A DNA stretch of 64,000 nucleotides from Chondrosia reniformis. Its lineage: Eukaryota; Porifera; Demospongiae; Chondrillida; Chondrillidae. The DNA lies in the NCBI GenBank assembly GCA_947172415.1, contig OX359199.1:2754001-2818000 (forward strand). Direction: 5' to 3'. A model generated the notes under the pieces. That model was not told the origin of the DNA and ran no database searches. It saw nothing but the letters and a program-made list of their open reading frames with translations. The position numbers were made by a program, and so were the translations under genes. This document shows, one piece after another, positions 1-10,658 of this stretch. Position 1 is the stretch's first letter. Every line of letters begins with the position of its first letter.

Positions 1-3000
1 ACTAGTTATATTTTTATGTATTAGTTATATGTTGTAGATGTGTGTACTAGTTATATGTGCTAGTGGCAGGTCCTAGTTATATCTACTAGTTGTATGGACT
101 AGTACTAGCTATATTTACTAGTTGTAGGTACTAGTTGTATGTACTAGTTGTATGTATATACTAGTTGTATGTACTAGCTATGTACTGGTTGTATGTTCCA
201 GTTGTATGTACTAGTGGTAGATTCTTGTACTAGTTATACTAGGTGCTAGGAAGGTACTAGTTGTATGTACTAGTTGTATGTACTAGTTTAATGAACTAGT
301 TGTATGTACTAGTTGTATATACTATTTATAATTACTAGGTAAATGTGTATGTACTAGTTATATAAAGTAGGTGTATGTACTAGTTATATGTCCTAGTTGT
401 TTTTCCTAGTTGTATGAAGTAGCTATGAACTAGTTGAATATATAAGTTGTACGTTCTAGTATTATGTACTCATTCTGTTAGATATTTGTAAATACTAGTT
501 TCTATATAGTTGTATGTACTAGTTGTATGCACTAGCTGAAGGTACTAATTGTATGTACTATTTATAAATACAAGGTATATGTGTATTTACTAGTTATATG
601 TAGTAGGTGTATGTACTAGTTATATGTCCTAGTTGTTAGTCCTAGTTGTATGTACTAGTTGAATGTACTAGTTGTATGTACTAATTGTATGTACTAGTTG
701 TGTGTACTCTTTGGTATGTACTAGTTGTTGGTACTAGTTGCATGTACTAGTTGTATGTACTAATTGTATGTACTAGTTGTATGCCCTAGTTTTATGTACT
801 AGTCCTAGTTATATTTACTAGTTGTAGGTAGTAGTTGTTTGTAGAAGTTGTATGTAGTAGTTGTAGGTACTAATTGTTTGTAGTAGTTGTATGTACTAGT
901 TGTATATACTAGTTATAAATATTAGCTATGTACTAGATGTATATACAAGTTGTATTATCTAGTATTATGTACTCGTTCTATGAACTAGTAGTATTTACTA
1001 GTTTCTAGTTGTATGTACTAGTTGTTTGTACTAGTTGTATGTACTATGTGTATGTACCAGTTGTTTATTCTTGTACTAGATATACTAGGTACTAGGTAGG
1101 TTCTAGTTGTATATACTAGATATTTTTTGCATGTACTAGTTGTATGAACTAGTTTTATGAACTAGTTGTATGTACTATTTATATGTACTAGTTTTATGTT
1201 CTGGTGGTATGTACTAGTTATATTTACTAGTTGAATGTACTATTTGTGTGTACCAGTTGTATGTACTAGTTTTACGTACTCAGTACTATTTGTTTGTATT
1301 AGTCGAATGTAGTAGTTATATATACTAGTTGAATGTATTTGTAGTGTGTAATTGTTGTATGTACTAGTTATATGTACTAGTTGTATGTACTAGTTATATG
1401 TACTAGTTGTATGTACTATTTGTATGTACTAGTTCTATGTACTAGTTCTATGTACTATTGCCTAATTGAATATCCTAGCTGTATGTACTAGTTGTTTGTA
1501 CTAGTTGTATGTACTAATTGTATATACTAGTTGTAGGTTCTAGTCCTAGTTACAATAGGTACTAAGGAGGTACTAGTTTTAAGTACTAGACACTAGTTGT
1601 ATGTACTAGTTATATGTACTAGTTATATGTACTAGTTGTATGTACCAGTTGTGTGTAATTGTTGTATGTACTAGTTGTATGTACTACTTATATGTACTCG
1701 TTACATTTGTATGTACTTGGTGTTTGAACTAGTTATTTGTACTACTTATATATACTAGTTGTACGTACTATTTATATGTACTATTTATATGTGTATGTAC
1801 TAGGTATATGTACTACTAGTATGTACTAGCTGTATGTGCTGGTTGTATGTTCTAATTGTATGTACTGGTTGTATGTACTACTTTTATATACTAGATATGA
1901 TCCATTTGTATGTTCAAGATGTATGCACTAGTTCTTTTTACTATTTATATACTAGTTTTATGACCTAGTTGTATGTACTAGTTGAATGTACTAGTCACAT
2001 GTACTAGTTATATATATGTACTAGTTACTACTTGTATGAACTAGTTGTATCTATTAATTTTAAGTACTAGTTGTATGTATATACCAGTTGTATGTATTAG
2101 TTAAATGTACTAATTTTATATATTTACTTGTTGTATGTACTAGTTTTATTTACTAATTGTATGTACCACGTGTAGGTAATATTCATGTATACTAGTTATA
2201 TTTTAATGTATTTGTTATATGTAGTAGGTGTGTGTATTAGTTATATGTACTAGTTGCAAGTCTAGTTGTATGTACTAGAACTAGCTATATTTACTAATTG
2301 TAGGAACCAGTTGTATGTAGTAGCTGTATGTAGTAGTTGTATGTGCTAATTGTATGTACAAGTTCTGTGTACTAGTTGTATGTATATACTAGTTGTATGT
2401 ACTAGCTATGTACTAGTTGTATGTTCTAGTTGTATGTACTAGATATTAGTTCTATGTGCTATTTTCATTTTCTAGGTATATGTGTATGTACTAGTTTTAT
2501 GTACTAGGTGTATCTACTATTTTTATGTACTAGTTATTTGTGTATTTACTTACTATATGTAGTAGTTCTGTGTACTAGTTATATGTACTAGTTGCAAGTA
2601 CTAGTTGTATGTACTAGTTGTATGTACTAGAAATAGCTATATTTACTAGATGTAGGGACTAGTTGTATGTAGTAGCTATGTACTAGTTGTATGTTCTAGT
2701 TGTATGTACTAGATACTAGTTGTATGTACTAGTTGGATGTACTAGTTGTACGTACTGGTCGTTTGTACTAGTTGTATTAACTATTTGTATGTAGTAGTTA
2801 TATGTGTGTGTACTAGTTATATGTACTAGTAGTATGCACTAGCTGTATGTTCTAGTTGTATGTACTGTTTTCATTTTCTAGGTATATGTGTATGTACTAG
2901 CTTTATGTACTAGGGGTATATACTATTTTTATGTACTAGTTATTTGTGTATTTACTTATTATATGTAGTAGTTCTGTGTACTAGTTATATGTACTAGTTG

Positions 3001-4126
3001 CAAGTACTAGTTGTATGTACTAGTTGTATGTACTAGAACTAGCTATATTTACTAGTTGTAGGGACTTGTTGTATGTAGTAGCTGTATGTAGTAGTTGTAT
3101 GTGCTAATTGCATGTACAAGTTCTGTGTACTAGTTGTACGTATACACTCGTTGTATGTACTAGCTATGTACTAGTTGTATGTTCTAGTTGTATGTACTAG
3201 ATACTAGTTGTATGTACTAGTTGGATGTACTAGTTGTACGTACTGGTCGTTTGTACTAGTTGTATTTACTATTTGTATGTAGTAGTTAGATGTGTGTGTA
3301 CTAGTTAAATGTACTAGTAGTGTGCACTAGCTGTATGTACTAGTTGTATGTACTATTTTCATTTTCTAGATATATGTGTATGTACTAGCTTTATGTACTA
3401 GGTGTATGTACTATTTTATGTACTAGTTATTTGTGTATTTACTTGCTATATGTAGTAGTTCTGTGTACTAGTTATATGTACTAGTTGCAAGTACTAGTTG
3501 TATGTACTAGTTGTATGTACTAGAACTAGCTATATTTACTAGTTGTAGGGACTAGTTGTATGTAGTAGCTGTATGTTGTAGTTGTATGTGCTAATTGTTG
3601 TACAAGTTCTGTTTACTAGTTGTACGTATATACTCGTTGTATGTACTAGATATGTACTTGTTGTATGTTCTAGTTGTATGTACTAGATACTAGTTGTATG
3701 TACTAGTTGGATGTACTAGTTGTACGTAATGGTCGTATGTACCAGTTGTATTTACTATTTGTATATAGTAGTTTTATGTGTGTGTACTAGTTATATGTAC
3801 TAGGTGTATGTACTATTTTTATGTTCTAGTTATATGTGTATATACTTGTTATATGTAGTAGTTCTGTGTACTAGTTATATGTACTAGTTGTATGTACTAG
3901 TTGCATGTACTAGTTGCTTGTACTAGTTGTATGCGCTAGCTGTATGTACTAGTTATAGGTTCTAGTACTGCTTATAGTAGGTTTATGTAGGTAATAGTTG
4001 TATGTACTAGTTTTTAGTACTACTTTAACGTACTAGTTGTATGTACTAATTGCATGTACTAGGTGTATATATGTCCTATTTTTATATACTAGTTATATGT
4101 GTATGTACAGGTTATATGTACTATCT
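1..4126 (+). repeat. 13-bp satellite array, block 1
   Basis: Tandem, highly degenerate copies of ACTAGTTGTATGT. Frequent variants replace TTG by TTA, TGA or TGC, or the leading A by G. The plus strand is T/G-rich, and C occurs almost only in the TAC step. The only ORFs are short repeat read-through. No gene is seen in this stretch. A longer-period organisation is visible at about 2.2-3.9 kb. Confidence 0.95.
2190..3900 (+). repeat. Higher-order repeat inside the satellite
   Basis: Within the 13-bp array a longer unit recurs. The variant string TAGTTATTTGTGTATTTACT appears near 2531, 2937 and 3424, each time followed by the same order of variant monomers (a TAGTAGTTCTGTG step, a TTGCAAG step, then a GAACTAGCTATATTTAC step). 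Spacing is about 406 and 487 bp. A weaker fourth copy starts near 3827. Confidence 0.7.
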
Positions 4127-4213
4127 TTGTAAAGGTTCATCTTTCGACTTTTAGAGCGTCTAGAGACGCAGTTTTTTCGGTTCTTCTGTCTGCCAAACGT
4201 TGAATGAATGAAT
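4127..4213. other. Short non-satellite insert with a GAAT tail
   Basis: About 85 bp unlike the satellite, ending in a short GAATGAATGAATTA run before the 13-bp array resumes. This looks like the 3' end of a severely 5'-truncated retroposon with a simple-repeat tail. No coding potential is seen and the family cannot be named. Confidence 0.4.
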
Positions 4214-4633
4214 TAGTTGTATGTATTAGTTGTATGTACTCGATACTATTTGTATGTACTAGCCGAATGTAGTAGTTATATGTACTAGTTGTATGTGCTA
4301 GTTGTATGTACTAGTGACTAATTGTATGTACTAGTTGTATGTACTAGTTTTTTGAACTAGTTGTAGGTTCTAATACAGGTTTTTCTATTTACTAGGAAGG
4401 ACGCGTTCTATGTACTACTTGTTTGTTTGTGTGAACTAAGTTTATGTACTAATTGTGTGTACTAGTTGTATGTACTAGTTATATGTACTAGTTGTATGTA
4501 CCAGTTGTGTGTAATTGTACTAGTTGAATGTACTATTTATGCGTACTAGTTGTATGTTCTAGTTGTATGTACTATTTATATGTACTATTTATATGTTTAT
4601 GTACCCAGTATATGTCATACTTGTATGTTCTAA
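4214..4633 (+). repeat. 13-bp satellite array, block 2
   Basis: Same ACTAGTTGTATGT satellite in the same orientation as block 1. It ends where LINE-type coding sequence begins abruptly. A 67-aa ORF at 4563-4766 is part satellite and part retrotransposon, so it is not a gene. Confidence 0.9.
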
Positions 4634-4637
4634 TTGT

Positions 4638-5626
4638 ATGGCCATCTATGCTGTGGCCACAATACCACTCATAAAACAGCTGAAGGTGACCTCAGAAAAG
4701 ACAAAACAAGTGTGGTATACTGACGATGCAACTGCCAGTGGTCAGTTACAAAACTTGAAAACCTGATGGAATGAACTACAGAGAATTTGACCCAGATATG
4801 GCTACTTCCCTAATCCCAACAAAACTTGGCTAATTGTTAAGGAAGAACATTTACAACTAGCCAAAGTGACCTTTCTTGAGACAAATGTTCAGATAACGAC
4901 TGAAGGTAGAAGATATCTTGGCGCTGCAATTGGAGCAAACTCGTTCAAAGTAAAATTTGTACAAGAGAAAATTCATGAATGGATCGAAGAGTTTTACAGC
5001 TAACGGAAATAGCAAGAATTGAACCACAAGCTGCATACTCTGCTTTCACCCATGGAACTCTAAGTTAATGGACCTATCTAATCAGAACTATGTCAGTTCC
5101 AGCAGAAACACTGAAGCCACTAGAAGAATGCCTAAGATGCAAATTTCTACCAGCCATAACCTACAGGAGCAGGTTTACGGACAGAGAGAGAAAGCTCTTA
5201 GCCCTGCCAACCCGCTTTGGTGGACTAGGTGTCACAATCCCAGCTGACTTAGCAAAGCAACAGTTTCAAGCCTGCACAAGCAACATTGCCCCCCTGTCCA
5301 ATCAAATTTTCTATCAACAATACCAATACACAGCAGACATCCAACAGAGACAAAGGGATGCTAAAAGAGAAGCTCTTACCGCGAAACATGAGAAACAGTC
5401 CCAAATAGCATCAGAGATACACAAATCACTACCTGAAAAGCAGAAGCGTTCAGTTGATATTCTGAAAGAAAAGGGCGCCTCAAACTGGCTAAACACCCTC
5501 CCAATCCTTGAACATGGCTTTGCTCTAAGTGTAAGGGAGCCTTTAGAGATGCCCTATGTCTACGATATGGCTGGCAGCCATCCAGGTTGCCATCCTACTG
5601 CACATGTAGAAAGAAGTTCACCATAG
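4638..5626 (+). pseudogene. RT C-terminal half of LINE C1, broken
   Basis: The first piece (4638-4766) reads MAIYAVATIPLIKQ and then the RT catalytic motif as QVWYTDDATASG, so the usual YADD box is changed to YTDD. A TGA ends this piece. The next open piece (about 5090-5626) contains PAITYRSRFTDRERKLLALP and GGLGVTIPADLAKQ, followed by GASNWLNTLPILEHGFALS. These match the thumb/connection region of the same family at 24603-24881. Several frameshifts separate the pieces, and the Cys-His knuckle is only partly legible near 5630-5660. This is a dead copy. Confidence 0.75.
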
Positions 5627-5732
5627 ATCACGCCATGAGCTGCCCCTGTGGAGGCCTGTCTACCATATGCCACAACGAAATTAGAGACCTGACTCAAATC
5701 TAATAGCTGAGGTTTGCTCATGTGTAGGAGGA

Positions 5733-6234
5733 CCTATCAGGAGAGCAAATTGGACCCAAATCTGCTATCACTGAAGATGGAGCCCGCCTAGATATCAAGG
5801 CAAATGGCTTCTGGGAAAGCAAACATGAAACAACATACTTTTATGTTCGCATCTTTAACCCACTTGCCAAATCAAACAGCAGTATGTCCCTCACCTCTTG
5901 CTACAGGAAACATGAAAATGAGAAATGCAGAAACTATGAAGCACGAATACGTGAAATGGATCACAGCACTTTTACCTCCCTTGTATTGTCAACCTCAGGG
6001 ACTATTGCCCCAGCAGCTAAAGTCACCTACAATCGCCTAGCCTCTTTAATCGCTGAAAAACATCAACAACCATACAGCCTCACAGTCAACTGGTTAAGAT
6101 GCAAGCTAAGTTTCTCCCTCATTAGATCTGCAGTGATGTGTTTACGTGGAGCAAGATCCAGCTACCATCGTCCTTCAAATCTCTCAGAGTTACCAATGGA
6201 TCTTGCAATCAATGTAGGAGGACTCTCAGTCTAA
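5733..6234 (+). pseudogene. C-terminal nuclease-like domain of LINE C1
   Basis: This reading frame is open from about 5733 to the stop at 6232-6234. It contains TEDGARLDIKANGFWESK and then YFYVRIFNPLAKSN, a D-x-D plus V-R-V-like arrangement reminiscent of the PD-(D/E)XK restriction-like endonucleases of early-branching LINEs. It continues through a basic YEARIREMDHSTF segment to LRCKLSFSLIRSAVMCLRGA, a conserved C-terminal tail also present in C2. Assignment as a nuclease is inference from position and pattern. The copy is orphaned from an intact RT. Confidence 0.65.
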
Positions 6235-6310
6235 TGATTACTATTTTTAACACATTTTACCTATTGTTGTTCACTAAAATATATATTTAAATATAATACT
6301 TTTCTAACAC

Positions 6311-6500
6311 TAATTGTATGTACTTGTTGTATGTACTAGTACTAGTTATATTTACTAGTTGTAGGTGCTAGTTGTATGTACTTTGTGTATGTAGTAGTTG
6401 TATGTGCTAATTGTATGTACAAGTTCTGTGTAGTAGTTGTATGTATATTACTAGTTGTATGCACTAGCTATGTACTAGTTGTATGTTCTAGTTGTATGAA
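6311..6500 (+). repeat. 13-bp satellite, block 3
   Basis: Short stretch of the ACTAGTTGTATGT satellite between LINE C1 and the tRNA-like insert. Confidence 0.85.
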
Positions 6501-6754
6501 TAATCGATGTGATAATCAAACCACAAGTAATAATCAATGAAACATCATAAAGAGGGAAAAACACGAAAGAAGCAATTGCTGGGAATTGAACCCAGGACAG
6601 CTGGTTATGACCACCAGTTGCTCTGCCACTGAGCTACAACTGCCACAGCAGTGCCTCCCCCATGTTCTCCCTCTTAAACTAACTACAACAAATAATCAGT
6701 GTACATTCTTAATTAGTGGTGATTCACTTCATCAGACAAGCTGATAATCGGTAG
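6501..6754 (-). mobile_element. tRNA-derived SINE candidate
   Basis: About 250 bp of non-satellite sequence interrupting the array. Its minus strand holds a tRNA-like body (6572-6643) with recognisable A- and B-box promoters, flanked by unrelated AT-rich sequence on both sides. A tRNA-related head plus an unrelated body is the usual SINE layout. No clear target duplication was found because the flank is repetitive. A genuine tRNA gene with flanks is the alternative. Confidence 0.5.
6572..6643 (-). tRNA. tRNA-like sequence, Met-like anticodon region, probably a pseudogene
   Basis: On the minus strand the 72 nt fold as a cloverleaf. The acceptor stem is GCAGTTG with CAATTGC (one G-U pair). The D stem is GCTC/GAGC with A box TAGCTCAGTGG. 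The T stem is CTGGG/CCCAG with B box GGTTCAATTCC. The anticodon arm pairs CTGGT with ACCAG around GGTCATA. The string TCATAA resembles a Met(CAT) loop, but the loop is out of register by one or two bases and the usual U33 is misplaced. This argues for a pseudogene or a SINE head rather than a working tRNA. Confidence 0.5.
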
Positions 6755-8170
6755 ATACTAGTTGTATGTACTAGTTGCATGTACTAGTTGTATGTACTAG
6801 TTATAAGTACAAGTTGTATTTACTATTTGTATGTACTAGTTATATGTGTGTGTACTAGTTATATGTACTAGTTGTATGAACTAGCTGTATGTACTAGTTG
6901 TATGTACTAGTTGTAGGTTCTAGTATTAGTTATAGTAGGTTCTATGTAGGTACTAATTGTATGTACTAGTTTTTGGTACTACTTTAACGTACTAGTTGTA
7001 TGTACTAGTTGTATGTACTAATTATATGTGCTAATTGTATGTACTAGTTGTATGAACTAGTTGGATGTACTTGTACTAGTTATATTTATTAGTTGTAGGT
7101 ACTGGTTGTATGTAGTAGTTGAATGTAGTAGTTGTATGTACTAATTGTATGTACAAGTTGTATGTATATACTAGTTGTATGTTCTAGCTATGTACTAGTT
7201 GTATGTTCTAGCTATGTACTAGTTGTATGTACTAGTACTAGTTATATTTACTAGTTGTAGGTACCGGTTGTATGTAGAAGTTGAATGTAGTAGTTGTATG
7301 TACTAATTGTATATACTATTTGTATGTATATACTAGTTGTATGTTCTAGTTATGTACTAGTTCTATGTATTAGTTTCTTGTTTATGTAGTATTTGTATAT
7401 ACTAGTTTTATGTTCTCGTACTGTGTACAAGTTGTATGTACTAGTTTCTAGTTGTATGTATTAGTTGCATGTACCAATTGTATGTACTAGTTGCCAGTAC
7501 TAGTTGAATGTGTTAGCTGTATGTACTTGTTGTACGTTCTAGTCCTAGTTATGGTAGGTATAATGTAGGTACTAATTCCATGTACTAGGTGTATGTACTA
7601 ATTGTATGTGCTAATTGTATGTAGTACTTGTATGTACTAGTTGTATGTACTAGTACTTGTTATATTTACTAGTTGTAGGTACTGGTTGTATGTAGTAGTT
7701 GGATGTAGTAGTTATATGTTCTAGTTATTAGTTGTATGAACTAGTTATATGTGCTACTTTTATGTAATAGTTTTATGTTCTAGTTATATGTACTAGTTAT
7801 ATGTGTATGAATTGGTTATATGTACTAATTGTGTGTAAAGCTTTATGAACTAGTTGTATGTACACTAGTTGTATTTACTAGTTGAATATACTAGTAGTAT
7901 GTTCTACTTGTATGTAGAATCTATATGTACTAGTTTTAAGTACTAATTATATGTACTAGTAATATGTACTAGTTTAATGTAGTAGTTGTGTGTATATACT
8001 AGTTGTATGTACCAGTTGTTTGTACTAGTTGTATGTACCAATAATATGTACTAGTTATATTTTTGTGTACTAGGTATATGTACTAGTTGTATGTATTAGT
8101 TATATGTACTAGCTGTATGCACTCACTGTATATACTGGTTGTATGTACTATTTATATGTACTAGTTAATA
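6755..8170 (+). repeat. 13-bp satellite, block 4
   Basis: ACTAGTTGTATGT satellite in the standard orientation, with duplicated sub-blocks near 7060-7340. No gene is seen. Confidence 0.92.
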
Positions 8171-8468
8171 GTCGGGGAATTGGAGGCTGTGGTTCCGAGC
8201 TGACAAGAGGATGGGTATTGTCCAGTTCAACCCCCCGAAGGAGCAGGGTGCTTAGCCCCTCATGTGGCATCCTGTGGCTAAATCAGCCTCCCTGTCAGCA
8301 TGGCTTACCCCCACCGTCTGGCAGCTTCACTGGGTTACGTTGCGCCATGAGAATGACAGTTTTCAAGACAGGCTGTGGCCTAGGTGCACCAGTGGTGAAG
8401 AAAACCCTGGGTCAACCAGAATAGGTAATTTCACTGGTGCTTTACAGGTAGATGTACCTGAATGTAAT

Positions 8469-8532
8469 AGCCCTTCTTCAGTCCCCATGACGGGCCAACC
8501 AGCCCTTCTTCAGTCCCCATGACGGGCCAACC
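8469..8532 (+). repeat. 32-bp tandem duplication in B1
   Basis: Two adjacent copies of a 32-bp unit starting AGCCCTTCTTCAGTCCCCAT. B3 has the unit once. Because 32 is not a multiple of three, the duplication itself shifts the B1 reading frame upstream of the Myb-like region. Confidence 0.9.
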
Positions 8533-9114
8533 AGCCCTCTGGAACGAGGAAATGGTTAGGGCACTAATTGATTGCTATGAGCGATCTGAACCCAAAAGAG
8601 GTGGCTATCAGAAGCGTTTAAAGTGGGAATGGCTGAGCAAATACCCACATTTGCCTCAGACTGGTCGAACCCTTGCCTTCCAAGCCAAAAGAAACTTGGT
8701 AGGAGAGCAATGGGTAGCCGAGATTTAGATTTGGTTAATGATGCACCGCAAGGTGTCTCTAGAAGGAGAAGGATCCAAGGGGTGATCTGGAACCTTCAGA
8801 GGGATAATATCCTCATGGAGCTCTACCAAGAAAGTAAGCCCATGGAAAAGGGGTATGCCAAGCGGTTGTACCAGGCTTGGAATGCTAAAATGCCAGACCA
8901 TAAAACCACAAAGGTAGCGCTAACTACAAGAGTTAGTAGAATCCGAAGAGGTCAAGGTCTCTCGAGACTAAACCTTGTGGAACCTGACTCTTGTGGTGTA
9001 GCCACCCTAACTGGGACTGTGGAGGAAGGTGTTAGAGCCCAGGGACCGAAACAGCCTCACCAAGTTCAGGCTGGGACTGGACAAAATGGTGAGCTGTTAA
9101 CAGGCTCTGTTTAA
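8519..9114 (+). pseudogene. N-terminal DNA-binding region of LINE B1
   Basis: Two overlapping frames (8519-8728 and 8623-9114) together cover the N-terminal region that is continuous in copy B3. The first carries RGGYQKRLKWEWLSKYPHL. The second carries YQESKPMEKGYAKRLYQAWN. Both look like tryptophan-containing helix repeats of the Myb-like DNA-binding type found in front of the RT in this LINE group. The frame change between them and the stop at 9112-9114 show that this copy cannot make a full protein. The function is inferred from family layout. Confidence 0.6.
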
Positions 9115-9851
9115 ACTCCTACACATGATCATACCAGTCCCAGGAGAAGTGGCAATGATCATCTGATGTAACTTTTAGGCAAAAGATGCCCGTCTCCGAA
9201 AGAAACCTGGAGATTTCACTGATAGAAAACCCTGTGGGGCAGTGCGGTTCAACCATGTTGATATGGCACTGCTTCAGGAGGCCAATGATTGGGTGGAGAA
9301 AGAGTGGCAGGAAGGCCCTAGGTCCGCCTGGCAACTGAACTGCCTGGTCTACTCTGTTGCTATGGCTGTGAGGGGAAAAACAACCTACAAATCGCAGCCA
9401 TGCAACCAGGGAAGGAAATCAGACAATCAAAAAGTAGTAAGAGACAGGGAGGTCACATAAGTGACAGGAAGGCCAAAGGCCTTAGGTTTAGAAGACTGCT
9501 TGCCTGATTGGATGTGGAAATAGCACGTCAACAGAATAATAATCCTATGACCAAATGCCAGAAAGTACTCCAAAGAAAGCTTAGGAGGGAGTTCCATTCA
9601 TTAAACCTGAATGTGCTGATCAGAGCTCGGGAACAGACACTGGGGAAACTCAGGTTCTGTACCCTACAAGAGTGAAGATCGGCTGAACGCAGGAAATTCC
9701 AGGAACAAAACCACCTTTGGAATACCCAAAGGAAATTCCGGATGAATGGCAATGTTCCAACTTCCAATGAAGCCCCCTCAATTGATGTAGTAAGAGACTT
9801 TGGACAAAGATTGTAGGTACTGTTTGTAAGGTCAAAAAAGACGACTCAGGG

Positions 9852-10437
9852 GTGAAAGAATGGCTAAAGGAAACCAAAAAGAGGGTGGGTAGAACCTCCT
9901 CTGAAGGTCCGGATAGCATTGATGAGACCAAACTGAGGAAAGCCTTGAAAAAGACAAAAGCTGGTCAGCCCCTGGGCCGGATGGCATCCACACTTTTTGG
10001 TGGAAAGCACTCCCCTTCGCACAGTCTGCCTTGGCAGATGTACTACGGAGGGTGGTGAGCGGAGATCTGTCAGTCCCTGACTGGCTTACAAGGGGTCACA
10101 CTCTCCTCATCCCCAAAAAGGGTGACCTGAAAAGTGTAGCCAACTACCAACTTATTGCATGTCTCAACACAATGCACAAGGCTGTCCAGTATACATTGCA
10201 TCAGAATGACTCACTTACACCTACAATAATGATCTTTTGCCTATGGCCCAAAGGGCCATGAGGAAAGGGAGGTGGGGCTGTGTGGACTGTATACTGCGGT
10301 ATCAAACAATCGGTCTAGATGCCAAAATTATAGGCAAGCCACTTAGTGTGGCTTGGATTGATTATGAGAAGGCATATGACAGAGTCCCTCACAAGTGGGT
10401 GATGAAAGTGCTAAAAACCATCAAGTTCCCAGGTTAA
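9852..10437 (+). pseudogene. RT N-terminal part of LINE B1, broken
   Basis: The pieces cover the start of the RT. MKEWLKETKKRVGRTSSEGP leads to GRMASTLFGGKHSP, the out-of-frame version of the PDGI motif. Next come TLLIPKKGDLKSVANYQLIA (RT motif 1/2), then the GRWGCVDCILRYQ segment and motif A as VAWIDYEKAYDRVPHKWVMK. At least two frameshifts occur within 600 bp, and a TAA ends the frame at 10435-10437. The same region is better preserved in B2 at 27696-28106. Confidence 0.75.
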
Positions 10438-10658
10438 ATCCGGAGGTCTATAGAGCTCTTCTCCAAACACTGGGCTACTGTGCTTGAGTTGAGGACTGTG
10501 GGGAAGGTGGTTAGGAGCACCCCTGTTAAATATAACAGGGACTCTTCCAAGGGGACTCCTTATCGCCACTCCTCTTTTGTCTGGCCATAGCTCCCTAATC
10601 CCAAGTTCTTAACAGAACCAAGGGATATACCCTCTGGCATAATGGGGAAAGGAACACC

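Larger units (their letters stand above)
4634..6310 (+). mobile_element. LINE family C, 5'-truncated copy (C1)
   Basis: Non-LTR-type retrotransposon starting abruptly inside the RT domain, just before motif C, and ending in an AT-rich 3' UTR near 6310. It is flanked by satellite on both sides and is sense to the satellite monomer. It carries the RT C-terminal region, the FGGLG segment, a zinc-knuckle remnant and a C-terminal nuclease-like domain. The same family is represented by the longer copy at 22502-25812. The loss of the 5' two-thirds is typical of incomplete target-primed reverse transcription. Confidence 0.85.

Noticed and set aside
1-4126. CRISPR-like or telomeric array
   Set aside because: The 13-bp units have no spacers, and the unit is not a known telomere repeat; it is an ordinary degenerate satellite.
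6700-6760. CTGATGA string on the minus strand of the SINE candidate as a hammerhead
   Set aside because: No GAAA or pairing stems follow in the required order.
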